The notes under the pieces were generated by a model, which was not told where the DNA came from, made no database searches, and worked only from the letters and a program-made list of their open reading frames with translations. Positions 17,809 to 26,887 of a DNA stretch of 64,000 nucleotides are shown piece after piece. Made by a program: the position numbers and the translations under genes. Origin of the DNA: Vallitalea sp. (GTDB lineage: Bacteria; Bacillota; Clostridia; Lachnospirales; Vallitaleaceae); the NCBI GenBank assembly GCA_025210515.1, contig JAOARM010000014.1:1-64000 (forward strand), in the 5' to 3' direction. The first letter of the stretch is position 1; every line of letters begins with the position of its first letter.

Positions 17809-18502
17809 AAAAGCCACCCCCTACTATTGAATTCTTCTCTCCTATTCCTAATGCTATTGCATATAATGCTAGTTCTTGTGAGAATCTATCTTCTTTAATT
17901 GTAATATCATATTTATTACCTAGAAACTTAATATTTTTATCAGTATAGTTAATTCCTATTGGTTTTCTATTATTACATTTAATACTTTTAATGAAATTAA
18001 CATCTTCAATCTTGTCTTCATCAATATAAGTTCTAAATTTCATTAGCAGATTATTAGTTATTCTTTTCTTAACTTCTTCAATGTCATCTTGGTTAGTTAT
18101 ATAACCATTATTTTTCAATATAATTGCTGGATTTAATGAGTAGATTTTAATAATCTTACCTAGTGATACACTACTCATAGTAATCTCATTAATATGTATC
18201 ATTTTATAGTTTCTCTTTTCATTCATCTGCACGAAAAAGTAATTAATTAATTCTTGGTCAATACTTCTTATTTTTAGGCTATAGATTTTGTTTTTCTTAT
18301 ATACTTTATCTTTTGGAATTGGATATAGATTGCTAAATACATAGTTTTTAAAATTATTAGTTATATGTTCTGCTTTAAGCTTATCATTAAATATTTTATA
18401 GAATTTTATAAAGTTCCCAATATAATTCAATGAATTGTCCAATTGAAGGTCTTGGTTTATAGTTATTTTTATATTCAATTCATAAAAAACTCTATTATGC
18501 AT
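17789..18502 (-). CDS. cas6: CRISPR crRNA endoribonuclease Cas6
   Basis: Processes array transcripts within repeats to make crRNAs with an 8-nt 5' handle. 237 residues in two ferredoxin-like RAMP folds. The diagnostic C-terminal glycine-rich loop is GIGEKNSIVGGGF, preceded by QELALYAIAL. The N-terminus (MHNRVFYELNIKITINQDLQ) fits the first strand. The start follows AAGGAG with 6-nt spacing and the gene is first in the operon. The repeats flanking the operon have only a weak hairpin potential, which suits Cas6 enzymes that bind unstructured repeats. The exact catalytic residues are not obvious from sequence. Confidence 0.9.
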   Translation of the reverse strand: MHNRVFYELNIKITINQDLQLDNSLNYIGNFIKFYKIFNDKLKAEHITNNFKNYVFSNLYPIPKDKVYKKNKIYSLKIRSIDQELINYFFVQMNEKRNYKMIHINEITMSSVSLGKIIKIYSLNPAIILKNNGYITNQDDIEEVKKRITNNLLMKFRTYIDEDKIEDVNFIKSIKCNNRKPIGINYTDKNIKFLGNKYDITIKEDRFSQELALYAIALGIGEKNSIVGGGFCEYYSE

Positions 18503-18604
18503 ATTTGTCTCCTTAATGTAATATTAAAATTATTATATTACTTATTTTAACATATTTACTTATTATTCTCCATGAAATTATTATTTAATTATTTTATACA
18601 ATAT

Positions 18605-18645
18605 AAAAAACTATAAATCTCAACTAAGTAGATTTATAGTTTTTA
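18605..18645. terminator. terminator between array 2 and the cas operon
   Basis: Stem AAAAACTATAAATCT / AGATTTATAGTTTTT with a 9-nt loop. On the minus strand it follows the leader-distal end of array 2 and precedes cas6, so it would end the array 2 transcript before the cas promoter. Confidence 0.75.
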
Positions 18646-18660
18646 TATGAAATTTAGAAA

Positions 18661-19150
18661 TATTAAATACATCTTATGTTACTATCCAACTCAAGAGCAT
18701 TTTAACATTAAACCTTCTAATTATATATTTCAATACATCTTATGTTACTGTTCAACGATGTATAAAACAGGATATGCAGATGCTTATAAATAATTTCAAT
18801 ACATCTTATGTTACTGTTCAACATAACGGTAGATTAAAGATAAGCAAAGTCTTTGCCGATTTCAATACATCTTATGTTACTGTTCAACGCATGGGAAAAC
18901 ATATATCTTTCATCTGTTGTAAAATTTCAATACATCTTATGTTACTATTCAACATAAAACATAAAACTATGCGCTACAGAGGTATAGTATTTCAATACAT
19001 CTTATGTTAATGTTCAACTGACAGATTTTGAATATGCTCAATGTGCGGCTAAGTTATTTCAATACATCTTATGTTACTGTTCAACCAATGCGGGTAATAA
19101 ATTTAATAAGAGGAGCTGGTATTTCAATACATCTTATGTTACTGTTCAAC
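18661..19150 (-). CRISPR. CRISPR array 2: 8 repeats (last one degenerate), 7 spacers
   Basis: 30-bp repeats start at 18661 (degenerate), 18727, 18793, 18859, 18924, 18989, 19056 and 19121, with spacers of 35-37 bp. The repeat sequence and sense strand are as in array 1. The copy at 18661 differs at five positions, and copies at 18924 and 18989 carry single changes. Decay at the low-coordinate end and the leader at the high-coordinate end agree on minus-strand transcription. Confidence 0.97.
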
Positions 19151-19335
19151 CATTACAAAATCAACGATCTCTTTTCTCATTATACTCCACTAATCCCATT
19201 AATACAACATTTGTTTATTATTTTTCCAGCTAATCCTAGCAGATTATCAAATTACAAAACAAATAGCTATAACCCGCATAAAATAAAGCATACAGTAATT
19301 ATCTTAATTTTCTGACCTGTAAAATCACAATAAAA
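19151..19335 (-). promoter_or_regulatory. CRISPR array 2 leader with promoter
   Basis: Homologous to the array 1 leader. On the minus strand TTGTAT (19207-19202), 17 bp, TATAAT (19184-19179) point into the array. It begins directly after the stop codon of the pfkB gene. Confidence 0.75.
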
Positions 19336-20283
19336 CTAAAGATTATTACATACAATTTTACCCTCTCCATCAATCCTAATCTTCATATCATTAACTTCCT
19401 CCAACTCAGCCATAACCGTACCATCTTTCTGTACTGTAGCTGTACTTACACTAACAGATAAAGTAAATGCATCTTCAATACTATAGTTATTATCTATTGC
19501 ATATGCAAACGCTCCTACCATGGAGTCTCCTGCTCCTACTGTACTTTTTACATCTACTTCTAATCCCTTATAATATAATTCTTTTTCCTTAGTAAATAAA
19601 TAAGCTCCTTTATCTCCTAATGACACAATTACTATTTTAATACCATATTGATATAACTTATTAACATGTTTTCTAATATCATCTATGGAGTTCATATTCT
19701 CTTGAAACAATCTTTCAAGTTCATGGATATTAGGCTTTATAACATAAGGACCTGCCAATACAGCTTCTCTTAATGGTTCTAAGTCAGCATCAATAATTGT
19801 CTTAATACCTTTTCCTTTCCCTATTTCTATCCATTTTCTATATATATTAGATTCAATACTACTTGGAACTCTACCAGATAATACTAACGTATCTCCTTCT
19901 TTTGCTAGTGAAAATATTTTATTTTCTAGATTATTGATTTCGTCTATTGTTAATACTCCACCAGATTCATTTATATCTGTAAAACTTTTATTAACTATAT
20001 CCACTAATTTGATATTATATCTTGAGTTAGTTTGAACTGGAACAAAATCATAATTAATACCATCTTCTTGTAGTTTATCTATAATCATATTCCCAACTCT
20101 TCCACCAATACACCCAGTAGCAATAGAATTTCCTTCTAGTTTCTTAATCATCTTAGATACGTTAATGCCTTTTCCTCCTGCATCTTCTCTTGTATCGTAT
20201 ATTTCATTAACTAAATCAAGTTGAAAATTATTAACATATACTGTTTTATCTATAGTTGGACTTAATGTGACAGTAATAATCAT
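19336..20283 (-). CDS. PfkB-family 1-phosphofructokinase / tagatose-6-phosphate kinase-like
   Basis: Ribokinase-superfamily sugar-phosphate kinase of the FruK/LacC branch, 315 residues. The N-terminal signature is ITVTLSPTIDKTVYV and the substrate region is DAGGKGINVSKMIKKL. The catalytic anion hole with base is STVGAGDSMVGAFAYA, the Asp being the catalytic base. It should phosphorylate a ketohexose-phosphate with ATP. The start follows AGAGGAGG. There is no PTS permease or fruR gene beside it, so the sugar source is unclear. Its stop codon abuts the leader of CRISPR array 2. A second, much more divergent PfkB protein lies at 54998-55966. Confidence 0.88.
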   Translation of the reverse strand: MIITVTLSPTIDKTVYVNNFQLDLVNEIYDTREDAGGKGINVSKMIKKLEGNSIATGCIGGRVGNMIIDKLQEDGINYDFVPVQTNSRYNIKLVDIVNKSFTDINESGGVLTIDEINNLENKIFSLAKEGDTLVLSGRVPSSIESNIYRKWIEIGKGKGIKTIIDADLEPLREAVLAGPYVIKPNIHELERLFQENMNSIDDIRKHVNKLYQYGIKIVIVSLGDKGAYLFTKEKELYYKGLEVDVKSTVGAGDSMVGAFAYAIDNNYSIEDAFTLSVSVSTATVQKDGTVMAELEEVNDMKIRIDGEGKIVCNNL

Positions 20284-20332
20284 ATAGCTTATTCCTCCTC
20301 TAAGTAAGTTACTATATTTTCACGATAATCAA

Positions 20333-20373
20333 AAATAAGACTCTGCTATATATTAATAAGTAGAGTCTTATTC
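20333..20373 (-). terminator. terminator of serS
   Basis: Stem AATAAGACTCT / AGAGTCTTATT downstream of serS on the minus strand. Confidence 0.8.
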
Positions 20374-20436
20374 TTAATTCTAATTTTTATTCCTATATTC
20401 TTATATTATTGTTAATATTACTTATTAACTCAAGTA

Positions 20437-21723
20437 TTAATCAATTGTATTAATAACTTCTTTGTTACCCATATAAGGTTGTAATGCCTTTGGTATATTA
20501 AGTGATCCATCTTCATTTAGATTATTTTCTAAAAATGCTATTAACATTCTTGGTGGTGCAACAACTGTATTATTTAATGTATGTGCAAAGAACTTGCCAC
20601 TTTCACCTACTGCACGAATTTTTAAACGACGTGCTTGTGCGTCACCTAGATTAGAACAACTTCCAACCTCGAAGTATTTTTTCTGTCTTGGAGACCATGC
20701 TTCTACATCAATTGACTTCACTTTTAAATCTGCAAGATCACCAGAGCAACATTCTAATGTTCTTACTGGAATATCTAGAGAACGGAATAAGTCTACAGTA
20801 TTTTGCCATAATTTATCAAACCATGCCATACTATCTTCTGGTTTACATACAACAATCATCTCTTGTTTTTCAAACTGATGTATTCTATATACTCCTCTTT
20901 CTTCTATTCCATGAGCTCCTTTTTCTTTTCTAAAACATGGTGAATAACTAGTAAGTGCATGTGGTAAAGAATCTTCTTGTAAAATTGTATCAATATATTT
21001 ACCAATCATAGAATGCTCACTAGTTCCAATTAGAAATAAATCTTCACCTTCTATTTTATACATCATTGATTCCATTTCATCAAAGCTCATAACACCTGAA
21101 ACAACGTCACTACGAATCATATAAGGTGGTATACAATAAGTAAATCCACGATCAATCATATAATCTCTTGCATAAGAAATAACAGCAGAATGAAGTCTTG
21201 CAATATCTCCCATTAAGTAGTAGAATCCATTACCTGCAACTTTTCTTGCACTATCTAAATCAATTCCGCAGAATCTTTTCATTATATCTGTATGATATGG
21301 AACTTCAAAATCTGGTACAGCAGGTTCTCCATATCTTTTAACTTCTACATTCTCACTATCATCTTTACCAATAGGTACACTTTCATCTATGATATTTGGA
21401 ATTACCATCATAATTTTATTAATCTTTTCTGCTAATTCATTTTCTTTACTTTCTAACTCTGATAATCTTTCAGAACTAGCAGTAACTTGTCTTTTTATTT
21501 CTTCTGCTTCGTCTTTTTTTCCTTGAGCCATTAGCCCACCGATTTGCTTAGAGATTTTCTTTCTATCTGCTCTTAATTGATCAGCTTCTTGTTGTGTCGT
21601 TCTTCTCTCAACATCTAATGCTATAACTTCATCAACTAATTCAAGCTTACGTTCTTGGAATTTGTTTTTAATATTTTGTTTAACAACTTCTGGGTTTTCT
21701 CTTAAGAATTTTAAATCTAACAT
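20437..21723 (-). CDS. serS: seryl-tRNA synthetase
   Basis: Class II aminoacyl-tRNA synthetase that charges tRNA-Ser (and selenocysteine tRNA if present). 428 residues, standard length. The N-terminal two-helix coiled coil spans about residues 30-100 (RADRKKISKQIGGLMAQGKK). Motif 2 contains FRKEKGAHGIEERGVYR with HQFEKQE. Motif 3 is near NNTVVAPPRMLIAFLEN. It starts at ATG 21723 after AGAGGAG. No T-box is visible in the 190 bp upstream, so control is probably constitutive. Confidence 0.97.
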   Translation of the reverse strand: MLDLKFLRENPEVVKQNIKNKFQERKLELVDEVIALDVERRTTQQEADQLRADRKKISKQIGGLMAQGKKDEAEEIKRQVTASSERLSELESKENELAEKINKIMMVIPNIIDESVPIGKDDSENVEVKRYGEPAVPDFEVPYHTDIMKRFCGIDLDSARKVAGNGFYYLMGDIARLHSAVISYARDYMIDRGFTYCIPPYMIRSDVVSGVMSFDEMESMMYKIEGEDLFLIGTSEHSMIGKYIDTILQEDSLPHALTSYSPCFRKEKGAHGIEERGVYRIHQFEKQEMIVVCKPEDSMAWFDKLWQNTVDLFRSLDIPVRTLECCSGDLADLKVKSIDVEAWSPRQKKYFEVGSCSNLGDAQARRLKIRAVGESGKFFAHTLNNTVVAPPRMLIAFLENNLNEDGSLNIPKALQPYMGNKEVINTID

Positions 21724-21915
21724 TTTTCCACTCCTCTTATAATATTACAATATTGGTCATTTAACCAATTTAATTATTTTCTAATCAATAAATTGCTTAC
21801 TAGAATAAAGTATACATGAACTTAATAAACTTTCCTAGTCTTTTTTGTTAATTAAAGTAAATTCTTCAATGAATAACTCTATAATATATATTACTTATAA
21901 TTGTAGATATTTTTA

Positions 21916-23664
21916 TTAGATATTATCAGGTATATAACCTTTAAATTGTGCTTTATATAATTTACTATATATACCGTTTTGTTGTAATAGCTTATCATGA
22001 TCTCCTTTTTCTTTAATACCTTCTTCTGTTATAACTACTATTTCATCTGCATTTTTAATAGTTGATAATCTATGAGCTATTACAAGTGTTGTTCTTCCTT
22101 TTGATAATTTTTCTAAGGCTTTTTGGATTTTTATTTCTGTTTCATTATCAAGTGCTGATGTTGCTTCATCTAATATAAGAATAGGAGGATTTTTTAGAAA
22201 TACTCTTGCTATACTTATTCTTTGCTTCTGTCCACCTGATAATCTGATTCCTCTTTCACCTACATTAGTATCATATCCCTCTGGAAGTCCCATTATAAAA
22301 TCATGTATCTCCGCATTTTTAGCAGCTTCTATAATTTCTTCGTCAGATGCATTAATATTGCCATACATAATATTATCTTTTATTGTACCTGCAAATAGAA
22401 ATATATCTTGTGATACTAATCCTATATTGCTTCTTAATGATTTTACTTTAATATCTTTTATATTAACTAAATCAATTGTAATTTCACCTTCATCTACTTC
22501 GTAGAAACGTGGAATAAGATGACATAATGTTGTTTTTCCTCCTCCTGATGGACCAACTAAAGCAAGAGTTTTACCAGCATTAATGTGAAGGTTAATTTTA
22601 CTTAATACTTTCTCATGATCATTGTATGAGAAAGTAACATTATTAAATCTTATTTCACCTTGAGTATCTTTCATTTCTGTAGCGTTGATTTTATCTTGTA
22701 TTAAAGGTTCTATTTCCATTAATTCTGTAAATCTCTCAAATCCAGTCATTCCAGACTCAAATTGCTGTACAAAGTTAGTTAATCGTCTAACTGGTTGCAT
22801 GAATGAATTAATATATAGCATAAAGGCAAATAAATCTGCAAAATTCATCTCATTAATGTATATTAAGTAACCACCAAAACCAAGTACCACTACATTGAGT
22901 ATATTAGTAGTAAAATGCATTCCTAACATAAAAACTGCCATATTCCTATATGCTCCATTTTTGGAGACTCTAAATTGTTTATTACCTACTGTAAATTTAT
23001 CAATTTCGTATTCTTCATTGGCAAATGACTTAGAAACTCTTATTCCTGAAATACTACTTTCTAATTGAGCATTAACATCCGCTATTTTTTTCTTAACATC
23101 TTTAAATCCTCTTGACATTTTAGTTCTTTGCTTAATAGCAAACCAAACAAGAAATGGTATAAATATATATACAGCTAGTGCTAATCTCCACTCTATAGTA
23201 AGTAATGCGAAAAAAGCACCTATTAACATAATTAACGATAAAAATAAGTCTTCTGGTCCATGATGAGCTAATTCAGTAATTTCATTTAAGTCATTAATCA
23301 TTCTTGACATTATATGCCCTGTTCTAGTTTTATCATAGAATCTAAATGATAGAGTTTGTAAATGTTTGAATAAATCTTTTCTCATATCATATTCCATTCG
23401 TACTCCTAATATATGCCCCCAATAGTCAACAATATATTGGAACACCGCACGGATGATATATAATGAAATTAATAATATCATAAATAGAAAAAATGGTTTA
23501 AATTGATTTTTGGGTAATAATTTATGTAATGCAAATCTTGATAGCATTGGTACAGATAAATCTATTATTGCAATCAAAAATGCACATATCATGTCAAGAA
23601 AAAATAATTTCTTATGAGGTTTATAGTAACTTATAAATCTTTTCAGCCTTTTTCTGTCTTTCAA
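21916..23664 (-). CDS. ABC transporter, fused permease and ATPase (exporter type)
   Basis: 582-residue half-transporter of the MsbA/BmrA/MdlB type, working as a dimer in the membrane. Residues 1-310 form the six-helix transmembrane domain. The nucleotide-binding domain has Walker A LVGPSGGGKTTL, Q-loop, signature LSGGQKQR, Walker B ILILDEATSALD and the switch histidine in IAHRLSTI. It uses a TTG start at 23664 after AAAAGGTGAT. It is encoded as a single gene, so it is likely a homodimer. The substrate (drug, lipid or peptide) cannot be inferred. Confidence 0.92.
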   Translation of the reverse strand: MKDRKRLKRFISYYKPHKKLFFLDMICAFLIAIIDLSVPMLSRFALHKLLPKNQFKPFFLFMILLISLYIIRAVFQYIVDYWGHILGVRMEYDMRKDLFKHLQTLSFRFYDKTRTGHIMSRMINDLNEITELAHHGPEDLFLSLIMLIGAFFALLTIEWRLALAVYIFIPFLVWFAIKQRTKMSRGFKDVKKKIADVNAQLESSISGIRVSKSFANEEYEIDKFTVGNKQFRVSKNGAYRNMAVFMLGMHFTTNILNVVVLGFGGYLIYINEMNFADLFAFMLYINSFMQPVRRLTNFVQQFESGMTGFERFTELMEIEPLIQDKINATEMKDTQGEIRFNNVTFSYNDHEKVLSKINLHINAGKTLALVGPSGGGKTTLCHLIPRFYEVDEGEITIDLVNIKDIKVKSLRSNIGLVSQDIFLFAGTIKDNIMYGNINASDEEIIEAAKNAEIHDFIMGLPEGYDTNVGERGIRLSGGQKQRISIARVFLKNPPILILDEATSALDNETEIKIQKALEKLSKGRTTLVIAHRLSTIKNADEIVVITEEGIKEKGDHDKLLQQNGIYSKLYKAQFKGYIPDNI

Positions 23665-23913
23665 TGATTATCACCTTTTCTTATATAGATTTTTATAAAA
23701 TATAATTATCTTCATTGATTATATAAAATTATTAAGCATATACTTTATTGTATTAACTAATAATTGTCAGTAAAGTATTTTTTTACATAGTTCTAATAGC
23801 TTTTCATTATATCACAATTGGCAATATGTATCAATTATAGTAAATTTCTATGTCTTATGAAATAACAATTATAATACATACTATAAATTATCTTTTTGAA
23901 AGGATGTTTTATA

Positions 23914-24480
23914 TTGTCTGAACAATACATAGTTTTAATTGCATTTAGCTTAGCTATGGATGCATTTGCTGTTTCTATATCTATAGGTCTATCATGTAAT
24001 AATAATCATTTAATAAATGCTCTAAAGGCAGGCATATCTTTTGGTATTTTTCAAGGAGGTATGGCAGCTATAGGTTGGGCTCTTGGAACATCAATGAAAA
24101 ATATTATAGATCCTATTGATCACTGGATTTCTTTTTTATTATTATCTGCTATAGGTATAGGCTTAATTGTTCAATCTCGTGAAAAGACTAATAAATCATT
24201 ATCTATAGATAGTATAAAAATGCTTCTTACATTATCTATCGCAACTAGTATAGATGCTCTTGCTACTGGTGTAACATTTTCTTTATTTAACGTTAACATA
24301 TATACATCTGCATTACTTATTGGATTAGTTACATATTTTCTTTCATTATTAGGGGTATGGATTGGAAATAAAATTAGTTATTATGAAAAATTACAATCAT
24401 CAGTTAATCTACTGGGGGGAGTAATCCTTATTGCAATAGGTGTTAAAATTCTTATAACACACTTAGTTCAACATATTTAA
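23914..24480 (+). CDS. mntP: manganese efflux pump MntP
   Basis: Six-helix membrane protein of 188 residues that exports Mn(II). The duplicated family motif is seen as LAMDAFAVSISIG near the N-terminus and ATSIDALATGVTFSL in the second half; the two aspartates are needed for transport in studied homologues. The start is TTG 23914, because GAAAGGATG (23898-23906) is a ribosome-binding site lying inside a longer frame that opens at TTG 23896. No yybP-ykoY manganese riboswitch is recognisable upstream, which is the usual control element in this family. Confidence 0.9.
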   Translation: MSEQYIVLIAFSLAMDAFAVSISIGLSCNNNHLINALKAGISFGIFQGGMAAIGWALGTSMKNIIDPIDHWISFLLLSAIGIGLIVQSREKTNKSLSIDSIKMLLTLSIATSIDALATGVTFSLFNVNIYTSALLIGLVTYFLSLLGVWIGNKISYYEKLQSSVNLLGGVILIAIGVKILITHLVQHI

Positions 24481-24513
24481 TTACAATATAAATATTATTT
24501 TATGAAACATAAA

Positions 24514-24552
24514 AATCCCCGTAGTATAGACTAAGTGCTATAATACGGGAAT
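24514..24552. terminator. bidirectional terminator between mntP and the chemoreceptor gene
   Basis: Stem CCCGTAGTATAG / CTATAATACGGG between convergent genes, with A-rich and T-rich flanks. Confidence 0.8.
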
Positions 24553-24604
24553 TCCTTTATAGGTTTAATTCTAATTATTCATTCTATTATACTATTTCAA
24601 TATA

Positions 24605-26701
24605 TTATATATTGAATTTAGAAATAGTCTGTTGTAATTCCATAGCAAGCTCTGATAGATTTTCACTGGCATTAGCCATTTCTTGAATGGAAGTTGATTG
24701 TTGTTGTGTTGATGCAGACGCCTCTTGTGTACTAGCAGCATTTTCTTGAGCTATTGCAGAAAGTGATTGTATAATATCAAGAACATTAGTCTTTCTACTT
24801 TCCATTTCTTCTACAGAACTATTCATTCTTTCAACTGCATTTTCTGTTGAGCCAATTGCTTCTGATATTTGATTATATTTCTGTTCAGTTTGTTCTACAC
24901 TTTCTACTTGTTTATTAACTACATCTCTTACTTCTTTCATCTTCTCAACTGCACTTGATGAATTAATGAGTAATTCATTTACTATAATGTCAATTTCTTT
25001 AGTTGAACTAGTTGATTGTTCTGCTAATTTTCTTATTTCTTCTGCTACTACTGCAAAGCCTTTTCCTGCTTCGCCTGCTCTTGCCGCCTCTATTGCCGCA
25101 TTTAATGCTAATAAATTTGTTTGTTCTGCAATAGATGCAATTACACTACTAACTTTCCCTATTTTTTCTGAGCTAGTATTAGTTTCCTCTATAATTTGGA
25201 AAATCTCACTAGCTGCTTGTCCACTTTCACCAGTTATATGTGTCAAATCTTTTATAACTATTAGTCCTTCGTCTACTAGTCTATACACAATGTTAGATGA
25301 ATTATTTACATTATCCATATAAGTTTGATTTTGATTTATTAACTCTCCTAAGTCAGTAATCTTAGAAGAACCTATTTCAGTGTCATCTGCTTGATTCATT
25401 GCACCTTTCGCTAATTCATCAATAGTTTTTGACACTTCATCTGAGCTATTTGATAATTGTTCTGCTGTAGCAGTTAGCTGTTCTGAAGATGCAGATACAT
25501 GACCAGCCACATCTTGCACTTGTTTAATTAAGTTAATAAAATTATTTCTCATCATTGATAGTGCCTTTGCCATTTGTCCCGTTTCATCTTTTCTCTTTTG
25601 ATATTTAATAGTTTTATGATTATCATCAGATGTAAGGTCGTACTTAGATAACCTAACAATATCCTCTGAAAGTTTTACAAATGCATCTACTACATATTTG
25701 CTATTATAATATAGAATACTTCCTACAAACAGTATACTTATAGCTGTTAAAAAAATCATAAGTTTTATCATGTTATTAGTCTTAGCCATTAGTTCATTTT
25801 TAGGTACAATTGTTGTATAAGACCACTTAAGATCAGTACCCTCAAAATTAATTGGGTTGTAATATTTGAATACATCTTGCCCCATGCTAGTTGACCAAGA
25901 TTCATTCATGAACTTTTCCCCATTACTAATTCTTTCTAGGTATTCTTTCCCTTTTTCGCCTTCAAATTCTCCCCCAATTTTATTGACTCTTCCAAATTCT
26001 GGATGTGCTAATACTAGCCCAGTATCAGTGACTAATCTTCCAAATCCATTATCAAATAGTTTTACTTCTGAATTAATTTCTGCAAGTTCATTTAGAGAAA
26101 TATCAACTCCTGTTACTCCATAAAATTTATTATCAATAATTATTGGCTCACAAAATGTTATTGCAATAATTTCCTTACCTTCGAATTTATATATTTGAGG
26201 TGGGGTTATATATTTTTTCTTAGTGCTCTTAGTAATTGTATAAGCAACTTGATTATCAATATTATCACATGTTCCTATTATATAACCTGAACCATTTTTT
26301 TCTATCACTGATAATAAACGCCCTGTTTCATCACAGCCTGTACTATTTATATATAAATCATCATTTTCATCAAATCCATTAGGTTCAAAAGCAACCCATG
26401 AATGTATGTATGTAGGATCATCTAAAACATCTTGTAATAATTCATTAACTACCGTTCTATCAGTTCCACCACTTTTTTTCATATGTACAAGGGTTTTTGC
26501 CAGAGAATCAGCTTCGTGTAATGCATCGTGCAATATGTCTTCTATTTCATTAGATATATCATTTGTTTGCATTTGAATCTTTTCTATACGCTCTTGTTTT
26601 ATAGTTGTATATGAATTGTACAGAATATATGCAACAACTATTGTTGATAATATACTTATAACTCCAAGATTAATAGTTATTAACCGTCTTTTTAATTTCA
26701 T
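24605..26701 (-). CDS. methyl-accepting chemotaxis protein with extracellular dCache-type sensor
   Basis: 698-residue membrane chemoreceptor. There is a membrane helix at about residues 8-30, an extracellular sensor domain of about 280 residues with the dCache hallmark [14 protein letters not shown], and a second membrane helix near residues 312-332. A HAMP-like linker follows, then the signalling coiled coil with its tip [20 protein letters not shown] and the following [18 protein letters not shown]. It would signal to CheA/CheW, encoded elsewhere. The ligand is unknown; dCache domains usually bind amino acids or other small metabolites. It stands alone, with no che genes nearby. Confidence 0.94.
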   Translation of the reverse strand: MKLKRRLITINLGVISILSTIVVAYILYNSYTTIKQERIEKIQMQTNDISNEIEDILHDALHEADSLAKTLVHMKKSGGTDRTVVNELLQDVLDDPTYIHSWVAFEPNGFDENDDLYINSTGCDETGRLLSVIEKNGSGYIIGTCDNIDNQVAYTITKSTKKKYITPPQIYKFEGKEIIAITFCEPIIIDNKFYGVTGVDISLNELAEINSEVKLFDNGFGRLVTDTGLVLAHPEFGRVNKIGGEFEGEKGKEYLERISNGEKFMNESWSTSMGQDVFKYYNPINFEGTDLKWSYTTIVPKNELMAKTNNMIKLMIFLTAISILFVGSILYYNSKYVVDAFVKLSEDIVRLSKYDLTSDDNHKTIKYQKRKDETGQMAKALSMMRNNFINLIKQVQDVAGHVSASSEQLTATAEQLSNSSDEVSKTIDELAKGAMNQADDTEIGSSKITDLGELINQNQTYMDNVNNSSNIVYRLVDEGLIVIKDLTHITGESGQAASEIFQIIEETNTSSEKIGKVSSVIASIAEQTNLLALNAAIEAARAGEAGKGFAVVAEEIRKLAEQSTSSTKEIDIIVNELLINSSSAVEKMKEVRDVVNKQVESVEQTEQKYNQISEAIGSTENAVERMNSSVEEMESRKTNVLDIIQSLSAIAQENAASTQEASASTQQQSTSIQEMANASENLSELAMELQQTISKFNI

Positions 26702-26795
26702 TATGATATTCTCCTTTGCATTTATAACATTTTACGACAAACAATAATTGTATATCTTTTTTTACTACATTATTCAATAATTATATCATAAAAAT

Positions 26796-26833
26796 AAGCA
26801 ACTATAAAGATTAATTATTCTTTATAGTTGCTT
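26796..26833 (-). terminator. terminator of the AGPS-like gene
   Basis: Perfect 15-bp stem AAGCAACTATAAAGA / TCTTTATAGTTGCTT just downstream of the flavoenzyme gene on the minus strand. Confidence 0.85.
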
Positions 26834-26887
26834 ACATGTATTATATATTTCAATGCATATTTCAAAATTGTTGTATAAACTTAAACT

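Noticed and set aside
10704..18660. Looked for cas1, cas2, csm6 or a reverse transcriptase in the CRISPR island
   Set aside because: All frames are accounted for by cas6, csm1-csm5 and the membrane protein; no further genes fit.
23690..23895. Looked for a yybP-ykoY manganese riboswitch before mntP
   Set aside because: None of its conserved loops is present.
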